From positions 6,758 to 70,757 of the forward strand of contig CAWFJE010000008.1 of NCBI GenBank assembly GCA_963816155.1: DNA of 64,000 bases, given 5' to 3'. Below are positions 34,449 through 41,621 of this stretch, in pieces. Numbering within the stretch: the first letter of the stretch is position 1; every line of letters starts with the position of its first letter. The translations under genes were made by a program, and so were the position numbers. This stretch comes from JAXGXJ01 sp963816155. GTDB taxonomy: Bacteria > Actinomycetota > Thermoleophilia > RBG-16-64-13. The notes under the pieces were generated by a model. That model saw only the letters and a program-made list of their open reading frames with translations, was not told where the DNA came from and ran no database searches.

Positions 34449-34802
34449 ATGGAAGTGAGAATCGCCAGTCTCGGGGGTGCCCCCCTCTTGGAAACGGGAG
34501 GAGACATCGATCACAGCACCTGCGGCTCCCTGGAAGTGGCTCTCATGGAGGCCATCGAAGTGGGAAACACCGTCGTCTTCCTCGACCTGCACAAAGTCAC
34601 GTACATCGACAGCGGCGGCCTCTCGGTCCTCCTCGCCGCTGTTCGCAACCTGCGCGAGCGAGGATGGTTGGGAGCTATCGGTCCCAACGCGAACACGCGC
34701 CGCCTGCTGGAGATCGTCGGGCTGCTGGTCGACCCTTGCTTCCGACTGTTTGCCACTCGGGAAGAGGCCGAAGCCGCATTCCTCGAGGAACAGCCAGTCT
34801 AG
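34449..34802 (+). CDS. STAS-domain protein (anti-sigma factor antagonist-like)
   Basis: 117 residues forming one STAS domain. The phosphorylatable serine lies in VTYIDSGGLSVLLAAV (D-S-G-G), with GDIDHSTCGSLEVALMEAI before it and LLEIVGLLVDPCFRLF after. It is expected to bind an anti-sigma kinase when unphosphorylated; none is encoded nearby. ATG 34449 fits the domain start. The 209-bp divergent gap to the radical SAM gene holds no clear promoter. Confidence 0.85.
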   Translation: MEVRIASLGGAPLLETGGDIDHSTCGSLEVALMEAIEVGNTVVFLDLHKVTYIDSGGLSVLLAAVRNLRERGWLGAIGPNANTRRLLEIVGLLVDPCFRLFATREEAEAAFLEEQPV

Positions 34803-34830
34803 AGCGAAGCCATCCCAGGTCTGCCACGCG

Positions 34831-34874
34831 GACCCGTTCTCACTGACCCGCTTCCTACTGACCCGATTCTCACT
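34831..34874. repeat. three degenerate 15-bp tandem units between STAS gene and selD
   Basis: The units each begin GACCCG and end CACT or TACT (14, 15 and 15 bp) and lie in the convergent gap. No hairpin with a T tract is seen, so it is not an obvious terminator. Confidence 0.5.
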
Positions 34875-34920
34875 CTCCCAGTTGCCGCACATGCTCGACG
34901 ATCCTTCTGGCTCTCAGGGC

Positions 34921-35973
34921 TCACGACTGCGAAGCCCGCACCGTGACAAGCCTCCCACCCCCGGGCACCATCCGCCCTATCACGGCCGCGGCCTTGGTGC
35001 CTCTATCACGGAGGGCCCGTATCGTGGCCTCAAGGGCGTCGGGCGCTACCGCCAAGACCAGACCGCCCGATGTCTGCGCATCAGCCAGCAGCAGCCGTTC
35101 CCAGGGAGCCAACCCCGGATCGAACGCCGTCCATTCCTCCGCGTATGCGAGGTTGCGCTTGGTGCCGCCCGGTATGACTCCTTCCCGTGCAAGGTCGAGC
35201 GCTCCGGGCAGGAGAGGCGCCCTATCGAACCATAGCTCTGCCGACACACCGCTCGCCCGACACATCTCGCTCACATGCCCCAGCAGCCCGAAGCCGGTGA
35301 TGTCGGTCAGGGCGCGCACCCCTTGTTCCCGCGCCACCTCCGCCCCAGCCCGGTTCAGAGTCGCCATGGAGTCAACCGCTGCGACGACGGACGCCGGAGG
35401 AGCCGTATCGCGTTTGATGGCCGTGGCGATGACGCCGGTGCCCAAAGGCTTGGTGAGCACCAAGAAGTCGCCCACAGCCGCGCCCGCGTTGGTCAGCTCC
35501 GTGCCCGGGCGCAGGACCCCCGTGACGGCCAAGCCGTACTTGGGCTCGGGATCGTCGATGGTATGTCCGCCCACGATGGTGGCTCCGGCCAGACGGGCCG
35601 TCTCAGCTCCACCCTGCAGGATCCTGCCCAGAAGCTCGAGGGGCAGCACATCGGTGGGGAAGCAGACGATGTTGAGCGCCGTCAAAGGCCGTGCCCCCAT
35701 CGCGTAGATGTCCGAAAAAGCGTTGGCTGCCGCGATACGGCCGAAGTCGTAGGCGTCATCGACCACGGGCGTGAAGAAGTCGACCGTCTGCACCAGAGCC
35801 AGTTCGTCAGAGAGACGGTAGACGGCGGCGTCGTCCAGGGTGTCGGAACCCACCAGGAGCGCGGGATCCTCCGCTTTGGGTAGCATGGCCATGACCTGCC
35901 CCAAGTCCTTGGGGCCCACTTTGCATGCTCAGCCGGAGCCGTGCGAGAGAGTCGTAAGGCGGGGTAGCGCCAT
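34921..35973 (-). CDS. selD: selenide, water dikinase SelD, itself a selenoprotein (in-frame UGA)
   Basis: Makes selenophosphate from selenide and ATP. Downstream of codon 15 it matches SelD throughout: GPKDLGQVMAML, DDAAVYRL, TVDFFTPVVDD, GGHTIDDPEPKYGL, TDITGFGLLGH. The frame continues upstream through one TGA (35929-35931) to ATG 35973, which has a perfect AAAGGAGGTGA site. Reading TGA as selenocysteine gives LSHGSG-U-ACKVGPKD, the catalytic position of known Sec-type SelD proteins. Product about 350 residues. A conventional gene caller would start at 35919 and lose the active site. Confidence 0.93.
35898..35931 (-). promoter_or_regulatory. candidate bacterial SECIS element with its UGA codon in selD
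   Basis: Thirteen bases after the TGA, within the coding sequence, lies the perfect hairpin GCCCCAA-GGAC-TTGGGGC (35898-35915, minus strand). The apical loop is about 22 nt from the UGA, within the distance needed for SelB recruitment in bacterial SECIS elements. The loop sequence was judged by eye only. Confidence 0.65.
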
Positions 35974-36053
35974 CAGTCGTCACCTCCTTTCTCACTGCTG
36001 CGGCCAGCCTAGCAGACCGTCGGCCACCGGGCCAACGCTTGAGCGGCGGTCGG

Positions 36054-36093
36054 TTGACAATAATGGGCTTCTGCAATATGTTTGCACATGCAA
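36054..36093 (+). promoter_or_regulatory. promoter and Nur-like operator of the Fur-family gene and cbi operon
   Basis: A -35 TTGACA (36054-36059), 17-bp spacer and -10 TATGTT (36077-36082) lie just ahead of the gene, giving a leaderless or near-leaderless transcript. Overlapping the -10 is TGCAA-TATGT-TTGCA (36072-36086), the TTGCAA-N5-TTGCAA style palindrome known for the nickel regulator Nur of Streptomyces. A second palindrome TTGCA-CA-TGCAA (36082-36093) overlaps it and reaches the start codon. Confidence 0.7.
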
Positions 36094-36551
36094 TGACTCA
36101 TCATGCCACCCGCACTTTGCAGGAACTGGGATACCGGCTGACACCTCAGCGCACGCTGGTGTGGGATGTCCTACGGGCATCTCAAGAGCACCTCAGCGCG
36201 GAGGATATCTGCTCTCGTATCCAGCGGGATTTCCCCAACGTCAACACCTCGACCGTATACCGCACCCTCGACCTCCTGGTGAGTCTCAAGCTGGTTCGCG
36301 AGACCCGTCTGGGTCCCTCCCACCGCCTGTTCGAGGTGGAGGAGGAAGTGCCTCACCATCACCTCGTGTGTGAGGTCTGCGGCCGAGTGATCCATGTCCA
36401 CGACGAGGACCTCGCCGGACTCCCACCCGCTCTTCAGGAAGACCATGGTTTCGCCCTGCGAGAGGCCACGCTGTTCGGCGTGTGCGCAGACTGTCGCATG
36501 AAGACTGATGCGGAAGGAGTGGTGGGGTGCACATCCCCGACGGCTTCCTAG
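36093..36551 (+). CDS. Fur-family metalloregulator, likely nickel/cobalt responsive (Nur-like)
   Basis: 152 residues. The winged-helix part reads GYRLTPQRTLVWDVL, EDICSRIQRDFPNVNTSTVYRTLDLL. The dimer/metal part has HHHLVCEVCGRVIHVHDEDL and a second CxxC (VCADCRMK), the structural zinc site. I start it at ATG 36093; upstream codons overlap the promoter. Its 3' end overlaps cbiM by 25 bases, so it is translationally coupled to the Ni/Co transporter, and a Nur-like palindrome covers its own promoter. This points to nickel-dependent autorepression of the whole operon. Confidence 0.88.
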   Translation: MTHHATRTLQELGYRLTPQRTLVWDVLRASQEHLSAEDICSRIQRDFPNVNTSTVYRTLDLLVSLKLVRETRLGPSHRLFEVEEEVPHHHLVCEVCGRVIHVHDEDLAGLPPALQEDHGFALREATLFGVCADCRMKTDAEGVVGCTSPTAS

Positions 36552-37178
36552 ACGCCCCTACCGCTCTGGCTACCGGTGCCGTCTCCGTCGGCGTGGTCGC
36601 AGTGGCTGCCAAGAGGGCGGCCAGAGATCTCGGCGAGCGCACCGTGCCCCTGCTGGGCGTGACGGCGGCCTTCGTCTTCGCCGCCCAGATGCTCAACTTC
36701 CCCATCGCGGCAGGCACCAGCGGTCATTTCCTGGGCGCCGTCTTCGCCGTAGCCCTCTTGGGACCGTGGGCGGCCTCGCTGGTCATGACGGTGGTCGTGG
36801 TGATACAGGCCCTGCTCATGGGTGACGGCGGATTGACCGCCCTGGGGGCCAACGTGCTTCAACATGGCGGTCGTGGGCGTGTTTCGTGGGCGGTGGTGTC
36901 TTCTACCTGCTCAAGCGACTCCTGCCCTCGACTCCTTCCGGCTACTTCGCTCGCCCTCGCGATCGCCTCCTGGACGTCGATCGTGCTCGGCGGCCGCCGC
37001 GGTCGTCTTCGAACTGTCGCTCTCCGGCACTGTTCCCGTCGGCGTCGCTCTCCCCACGATGACGGCCGTGCACATGGTCATCGGTCTGGGCGAAGCCCTC
37101 ATCACGGTGGTGGTACTGGCCGGCGTGCTGGCGGCCCGGCCGGATCTGGTCAAGAGCTACCCGGACCTCCCGGACTGA
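36527..37178 (+). pseudogene. cbiM: cbiM/nikM nickel-cobalt ECF transporter S component, frameshifted
   Basis: GTG 36527 follows GGAAGGAGTG and begins MHIPDGFLDAP, the metal-binding N-terminus of CbiM/NikM. The frame is good to MGDGGLTALGANV, then the protein is split by four single-base insertions at about 36857, 36883, 36955 and 36989. Reading through them restores FNMAVVGVF, VGGGVFYLLKRLLPSTP, LAIASWTSIVL and AAAAVVFELSLSGTVPVGVALP, ending ARPDLVKSYPDLPD. Every segment is still clean coding sequence, so this is either sequence error or a very recent loss. Confidence 0.8.
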
Positions 37179-37220
37179 TGGGAATGCCTCCCCTGCGGGC
37201 CCGGCGCCCACGGTCTGCGC

Positions 37221-37596
37221 ATGACGAGAAGGCTTCGCGCTGGGGACGTTCGCAGTCGCCGGTGTAGTGGTCGCATTGGCCCTCGGTGTATTCATCTCGC
37301 CCTTCGCCTCAGGCTCTCCCGACGGACTCGAACGAGTCGCCGTCGACCAAGGCTTCGAGGGCGCCGCAACCGATCCGGTATGGAGTCTCTCTCCCCTTGC
37401 CGACTACCATCTGCCCTGGCTGGGAGACAGCCGGGTGAGCACGGCCATCGCGGCCTTGGTGGGGACTCTGGTCCTCCTTGGTCTCGTGCTGCTCCTGGGC
37501 CGCGTTCTGGGACGTTCTGCGAACGGGCAGGGATCGCGTCCATCCCGCTCAGGTCCGCGCCTTCCCAAGACAGCTACCCGCCGTCCTCCGGAGTAG
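37221..37596 (+). pseudogene. cbiN: cbiN-like component of the nickel/cobalt ECF transporter, frameshifted near its start
   Basis: ATG 37221 opens MTRR, then a single extra base at about 37233 shifts the frame; correcting it gives FALGTFAVAGVVVALALGV followed by ISPFASGSPDGLERVAVDQGF, the PDGL motif of CbiN/NikN-type subunits. A second membrane helix follows (IAALVGTLVLLGLVLLLGRVLG) and a basic tail. It is three bases ahead of cbiQ. The indel type matches those in cbiM. Confidence 0.75.
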
Positions 37597-37599
37597 GCC

Positions 37600-38337
37600 G
37601 TGACATCCGAGGGCTTACTGCACCGCTTGGACGCGCGCGCCAAGATAGTGGGCTTCTTGGCTGTGACTATCCTGGTCGTCTCCACGCCGGCCCAGGTGGT
37701 GTGGGCCTTCGTCCTTTATGCCGTACTTCTGGCGTTCGTGGCCGGACTGGCCCGGGTCCCGGCCACCGGCCTGCTCAAACGCCTCACCATCGTGCTGCCG
37801 CTCGTCGTGGCTGTGGCTGTGTTCGTCCCCTTCCTCGATACGGGACCGAGTATCGATCCTGGAGCGGCGGGAGCGACGCTGCAGAATTCGCCCTGGCTAC
37901 TGGTGTGGAACACCGGCGCCAAGGCTGTTCTGGGAGTCCTCAGCGTGAGCCTTCTGGCGCTGACCACCACCTTTCCCCAACTGATATCTGGCCTGGAGCG
38001 GCTGCGGATGCCTCGAGTCCTTCTGCTGATCGCCAGTTTCATGGCCCGCTACGGAGAAGTCTTCGCGGCCGAGTTGCGCCGCTCGCAACGGGCCCTGGCC
38101 TCCCGCAACTATCGCGCGCGGTGGTTGGGCAACACGCCGGTGCTCGGTCATCTGCTGGGTGCGCTCTTCGTGCGCAGCTACGGGCGGGGTGAACGGGTCT
38201 ACGTGGCCATGCTGAGCCGTGGTTACGACGGCCGGGTGCCGCTCTGGAGCACGAGCCGATTCGGCGCCTCTGAGGTGCTCTTCCTCTTCTGCCTAGTGGG
38301 CGCCGCGGTGGCCATCCGCGTGCTCGCCTCCCTCTAG
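37600..38337 (+). CDS. cbiQ: energy-coupling factor transmembrane protein CbiQ
   Basis: 245 residues with about five membrane helices (IVGFLAVTILVVSTPAQVV, LTIVLPLVVAVAVFVPF, LLALTTTFPQLISGL). The coupling segment ARYGEVFAAELRRSQRALASRNYR and AMLSRGYDG carry the Ala-Arg-Gly style motifs that contact the ATPase. GTG 37600 is three bases after the cbiN stop with GGAG upstream. It forms the transporter with CbiM, CbiN and CbiO. Confidence 0.92.
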   Translation: MTSEGLLHRLDARAKIVGFLAVTILVVSTPAQVVWAFVLYAVLLAFVAGLARVPATGLLKRLTIVLPLVVAVAVFVPFLDTGPSIDPGAAGATLQNSPWLLVWNTGAKAVLGVLSVSLLALTTTFPQLISGLERLRMPRVLLLIASFMARYGEVFAAELRRSQRALASRNYRARWLGNTPVLGHLLGALFVRSYGRGERVYVAMLSRGYDGRVPLWSTSRFGASEVLFLFCLVGAAVAIRVLASL

Positions 38338-38342
38338 GCACT

Positions 38343-39125
38343 GTGGTGGAGTCTCAGCCGTGTACGCACGAGCGAGGAGTCGAGGGCGCCGCGCCTCAAG
38401 CCGCGGTCGTGGCGCTGGGATTGCGCTTCCATTACCCCGGGGGGCCTGAGGTCCTTCGCGGGATCGACCTGCGCATCGAGCAGGGAGAAGCGGTGGCCAT
38501 CATCGGGCCGAACGGCGCCGGCAAGAGCACCTTGCTCCTCCACCTCAACGGCATCTTTCGCGGAGAGGGCCGGCTGGAGATCGTTGGCCTGCCCGTGGAG
38601 GACAAGCATCTGCGCGAGATCCGGGCCCGCGTGGGCGTGGTGTTCCAAGACCCCGACGACCAACTCTTCCTCCCCACGCTGAGACAGGATGTGGCCTTCG
38701 GCCCGGCCAACGCAGGCCTGCCCAAGGGAGAGATCGCGAGCCGGGTGGACGAGGCTCTTGCCGCCGTGGGCCTGCCCGATGGCGGCGACCGCTCTCCCCA
38801 CCACCTCTCCTTCGGCCAGAAGAAGCGAGCAGCCATGGCCACCGTCCTGGCCATGCGCCCCGAGATGCTGGTTCTCGACGAGCCCACTTCGAACCTCGAT
38901 CCCAGAGGCAGGCGCGAGCTTCTCGAGATATTGCAGGCAGAACGGGCTACCAAGATCGTTGCCACCCACGACCTGGCCGCCGCCTACGAGTTGTGCGAGC
39001 GGGTGCTGATCATGGACCAGGGTCGCATAGTCGCCGACGGCCCCCGAGAGGCGATCCTAACCGATGAGGATCTGCTGGCCGCCCACGATCTGGAACTCCC
39101 CCGCGGGCCGCGCTACAGAGTCTAG
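38343..39125 (+). CDS. cbiO: energy-coupling factor ABC ATPase CbiO
   Basis: 260 residues. Walker A GPNGAGKSTLLLHLNG, Q-loop VFQDPDDQLFLPT typical of ECF ATPases, signature LSFGQKKRAAMA, Walker B MLVLDEPTSNLDP and the switch histidine VATHD are intact. A short non-conserved N-terminal leader precedes ALGLRFHYPGG. The start GTG 38343 is six bases after cbiQ. A MITE-like element begins one base after its stop codon. Confidence 0.94.
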   Translation: MVESQPCTHERGVEGAAPQAAVVALGLRFHYPGGPEVLRGIDLRIEQGEAVAIIGPNGAGKSTLLLHLNGIFRGEGRLEIVGLPVEDKHLREIRARVGVVFQDPDDQLFLPTLRQDVAFGPANAGLPKGEIASRVDEALAAVGLPDGGDRSPHHLSFGQKKRAAMATVLAMRPEMLVLDEPTSNLDPRGRRELLEILQAERATKIVATHDLAAAYELCERVLIMDQGRIVADGPREAILTDEDLLAAHDLELPRGPRYRV

Positions 39126-39126
39126 A

Positions 39127-39285
39127 AGGCTGCTGAACAATGACGCTTCGCCGCATGAGTGCGCCGGCCGCGGGCGAGACAAGGAGGCAGGAAGCGCGAA
39201 TAGCAGCGCTATTTGTGCGACCGACGACGAAGTATCGCCCCGGAAGGTGCGCCCAGGCGGCCAAGGTTTCGACTTTCAGCAGCCT
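39127..39285 (+). mobile_element. 159-bp MITE-like element, copy B
   Basis: It has the same ends as the copy in RhaD/SDR: AGGCTGCTGAAC on the left and TTTCAGCAGCCT on the right (one mismatch in the inverted repeat), the same length of 159 bp, and the same internal AATAGC/GCTATT hairpin. It fills the space between the cbiO stop (39123-39125) and the convergent pspC stop (39287-39289). No target duplication is obvious here, suggesting an older insertion. Confidence 0.85.
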
Positions 39286-39286
39286 G

Positions 39287-39490
39287 TCAGCCCGAGACAG
39301 GTCCCGCCGGCTCTTGGGGCATCACCACCCATAGGATCAGGTAGAGGATGATCCCGAGGCCGGCGAACAGGCTGACCGCCACCCACAGTGCCCTCACGAG
39401 GGTGGGGTCGATGTCGAAGTACTCCGCCACGCCGCCACACACGCCACCGATCATCCTCTCGGTGCGCGAACGATATAGACGCTTCTTCAT
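39287..39490 (-). CDS. PspC-domain membrane protein
   Basis: 67 residues making a single PspC domain: KKRLYRSRTERMIGGVCGGVAEYFDIDPTLVR then a membrane helix (LWVAVSLFAGLGIILYLILW). The start ATG 39490 has GGGAG upstream; the longer open frame is not conserved. Such short PspC proteins act in membrane stress responses or bind partners through the helix. Its stop is two bases from the MITE edge. Confidence 0.88.
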   Translation of the reverse strand: MKKRLYRSRTERMIGGVCGGVAEYFDIDPTLVRALWVAVSLFAGLGIILYLILWVVMPQEPAGPVSG

Positions 39491-39531
39491 GCCCACTCCC
39501 TTCGCGACTCGTGACCTTCGCCCGCTTCTTC

Positions 39532-39735
39532 TCAGCGATCTCCCCTGTCGGCGATCTGTTCCCTGTACATATCGGTCTTGAACATCACGCACTGCTTGTT
39601 GATGCAAAACCAGACCCGATAGGTACTGCACTCACCGGTTGACCTGCTGGTGCCCGTTCCCGTCCGCTCCTCTTCTTCCACCCGGTCGGCCAGCGGCCTG
39701 CCGCACTCGATGCAGGTCTTCACTTCAACATTCAC
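39532..39735 (-). CDS. small cysteine-rich protein, putative zinc or iron binder
   Basis: 67 residues from GTG 39735 with GAGAGG upstream. Cysteines occur as CIECG near the start, a lone Cys in STGECSTY, and WFCINKQCVMF near the end, which could form a four-Cys metal site. The middle is charged and Gly/Thr-rich. No family is recognised. It overlaps the flavoprotein gene by four bases and is the last gene of the FprA operon, so a redox role is plausible. Confidence 0.65.
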   Translation of the reverse strand: MNVEVKTCIECGRPLADRVEEEERTGTGTSRSTGECSTYRVWFCINKQCVMFKTDMYREQIADRGDR

Positions 39736-40349
39736 GTATGCATCCTCTCTTTGTCGACGGTGGCATCTCGAGGCCGTCCCAGCCGGCGCCCTATCTCCTC
39801 AGCCACTGCGCGGGCCGAGGGCTCGTCGTGGATCTCTCCCCTGGCGTCCACTCCTGGGCAGAGGACGTCCCCTCCCGACTGCGCTTCCAGCACGTGCCAG
39901 AGATAGCGGACCACCTGCCGGCTGCCGTCGAACACCGTACTGAAGGAGGTGCCGGCACAGCACAGGAACGCACCCAAGCGCTGAGGACGATCCGGGGGAC
40001 CCAGGGGCTCCTTCAGCACGTACTTCATCGCCCAGAAGGGCTGACAGCGGTCCACGACCATCTTGGGCAGCGACGGCATGCCCATCGAGTACACGGGCGA
40101 GGCGAGAACGATGGAGTCGGCCCCCCGTAGGTGGGGATAGAGAAGCTCCATATCGTCCTTCAGCACACAGGCGCCCGTCTTCGAGCAGGCTTCACAGCCT
40201 CGGCATCCACGCAGATCCAGATCGGCCAAGCGAAATTTGAGCACCTCCGCGCCTTCCTCCCGGGCCGCGTCCAGACACCAATCGAGCAGGGTCTCGGTGT
40301 TGCCTCCCCGCCGGCAGCTCCCGGCCAGGCCGAGGACCGTCACAGACAT
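39732..40349 (-). CDS. iron-sulfur flavoprotein / NADPH-dependent FMN reductase-like protein
   Basis: 205 residues with a flavodoxin-like fold: VTVLGLAGSCRRGGNTETLLDWCL (FMN loop) and SPVYSMGMPSLPKMVVDR. A compact cluster-binding motif, CRGCEACSKTGAC (Cys spacing 2-2-5), is typical of archaeal/anaerobe iron-sulfur flavoproteins. It likely passes electrons to the adjacent FprA, whose gene ends three bases before this ATG. Confidence 0.85.
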   Translation of the reverse strand: MSVTVLGLAGSCRRGGNTETLLDWCLDAAREEGAEVLKFRLADLDLRGCRGCEACSKTGACVLKDDMELLYPHLRGADSIVLASPVYSMGMPSLPKMVVDRCQPFWAMKYVLKEPLGPPDRPQRLGAFLCCAGTSFSTVFDGSRQVVRYLWHVLEAQSGGDVLCPGVDARGEIHDEPSARAVAEEIGRRLGRPRDATVDKERMHT

Positions 40350-40352
40350 GTG

Positions 40353-41585
40353 TCAGTCGCTCCCGGGCTCCGCGCCCATGGGGCTGCCGTCCTTGATCCG
40401 CCGAGCCACCGTCCGGCCCAGCTCCACGCAGGCCTCGAGTTCCTCGACGCTGGGCTTGTACTTGACCTCGATGGGATCGAGCACATCCAATCCCAGGCCG
40501 CGCAGTTCCGCGTCCACCTGCTTCACGGCCCCCCCGGCCCAACCGCACGAACCGTAGGCTGCGACCACCTTGCTCTTGGGCCTGAGTCCCTTGATGTAGG
40601 CGAGGAAACCGGCCACCGTCGGGAAGATATTGTTGTTGAGAGTGGGAGTGCCCACGAGGAAGGCCCGCGACTCCAGCACCATACGCGCGGCCTCAGCCCG
40701 CGAGCTCCTGCTCATATTGAGCACCGCGCACTCGACGCCTTCTTGGGCGACTCCATCCTCGATGGCCATGGTCATCTGCTCCGTGGAGTGCCACATGGTG
40801 TCGTAGATGAGCGCGACCCGCTCCGGAGCCCTGAACGCGCTCCATTCGGAGTATGCGCTCACTATACGGGCCACGTCCTCAGGCCGGCGCCAGATCACGC
40901 CGTGGCTGGGCGCTATGAGCTCGATATCGAGCCCCATCTCGCCGATCTTCGTCAGCATCTTCTGTATCTGACCGCCGAAGGGCATCAGGATGTTGGCGTA
41001 GTACTTGCCGGCCTCCTCCATGACGATGTTGAGGTCGACTTCGTCGGCGAAGCGCTTGGAAGTGGCGAGGTGCTGACCGAAGCCGTCGTTCGGAAGAAGG
41101 GTCTTCGACTCCCGCACGTAGGTGAACATGCTGTCCGGCCAGTGGAGCATGGGGGCTTCGATGAACTGGAGGGTGTTGCGGCCCAGCGACAACTCGTCGC
41201 CCGTGGACACGATCTCCAAGTTCCAGCCCTCGACGGTGGCCGAGCCGTAGTACAGCGCCAAGGCATCTTTGGCCCTCTTGGAACAGAACAACCGCTCCGG
41301 CCCCAGTTGCTCCACCAGCCAGGGAATGGTCCCCGAGTGGTCGGGCTCGACGTGGTTGATGATGAGGTAGTCGACCTTCCTGGCCGAGCAGCAGCCCCGG
41401 ACGCGCAGGAGCATCTCCGGTCCGAAACCCTCGCGGCAACCGTCGACCAGCGCCACCTTCTCGTCGATGATGAGGTACGCGTTGTACGTGGTGCCCCGTG
41501 GCGTGTCGTACCCATGGAAGTCGCGGACGTTCCAGTCGATAGCCCCCGCCCACCAGATCTCATCTCTAACCAGGTAACGCTCCAT
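40353..41585 (-). CDS. FprA-type diiron flavoprotein (flavo-diiron O2/NO reductase)
   Basis: 410 residues. The N-terminal metallo-beta-lactamase domain carries diiron ligands in NHVEPDHSG (H-x-E-x-D-H), LHWPDSMFTY and SHGVIW. The C-terminal flavodoxin domain begins VALIYDTMWHSTEQMTMAI (FMN loop) and has STPTLNNNIFPTV-like VGTPTLNNN. These enzymes reduce oxygen or nitric oxide to protect anaerobes. ATG 41585 follows AAGGAG. It leads an operon with the iron-sulfur flavoprotein and a small Cys-rich protein. Confidence 0.93.
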   Translation of the reverse strand: MERYLVRDEIWWAGAIDWNVRDFHGYDTPRGTTYNAYLIIDEKVALVDGCREGFGPEMLLRVRGCCSARKVDYLIINHVEPDHSGTIPWLVEQLGPERLFCSKRAKDALALYYGSATVEGWNLEIVSTGDELSLGRNTLQFIEAPMLHWPDSMFTYVRESKTLLPNDGFGQHLATSKRFADEVDLNIVMEEAGKYYANILMPFGGQIQKMLTKIGEMGLDIELIAPSHGVIWRRPEDVARIVSAYSEWSAFRAPERVALIYDTMWHSTEQMTMAIEDGVAQEGVECAVLNMSRSSRAEAARMVLESRAFLVGTPTLNNNIFPTVAGFLAYIKGLRPKSKVVAAYGSCGWAGGAVKQVDAELRGLGLDVLDPIEVKYKPSVEELEACVELGRTVARRIKDGSPMGAEPGSD

Positions 41586-41621
41586 GCACTCTCCTTCTCA
41601 CTGTCTTTCCCGCACGTCTAT

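Noticed and set aside
35929..35931. TGA in selD as a nonsense mutation
   Set aside because: It lies exactly at the known Sec position in HGSG-U-ACK, with a perfect ribosome site upstream and a hairpin after it; the rest of the gene is intact.
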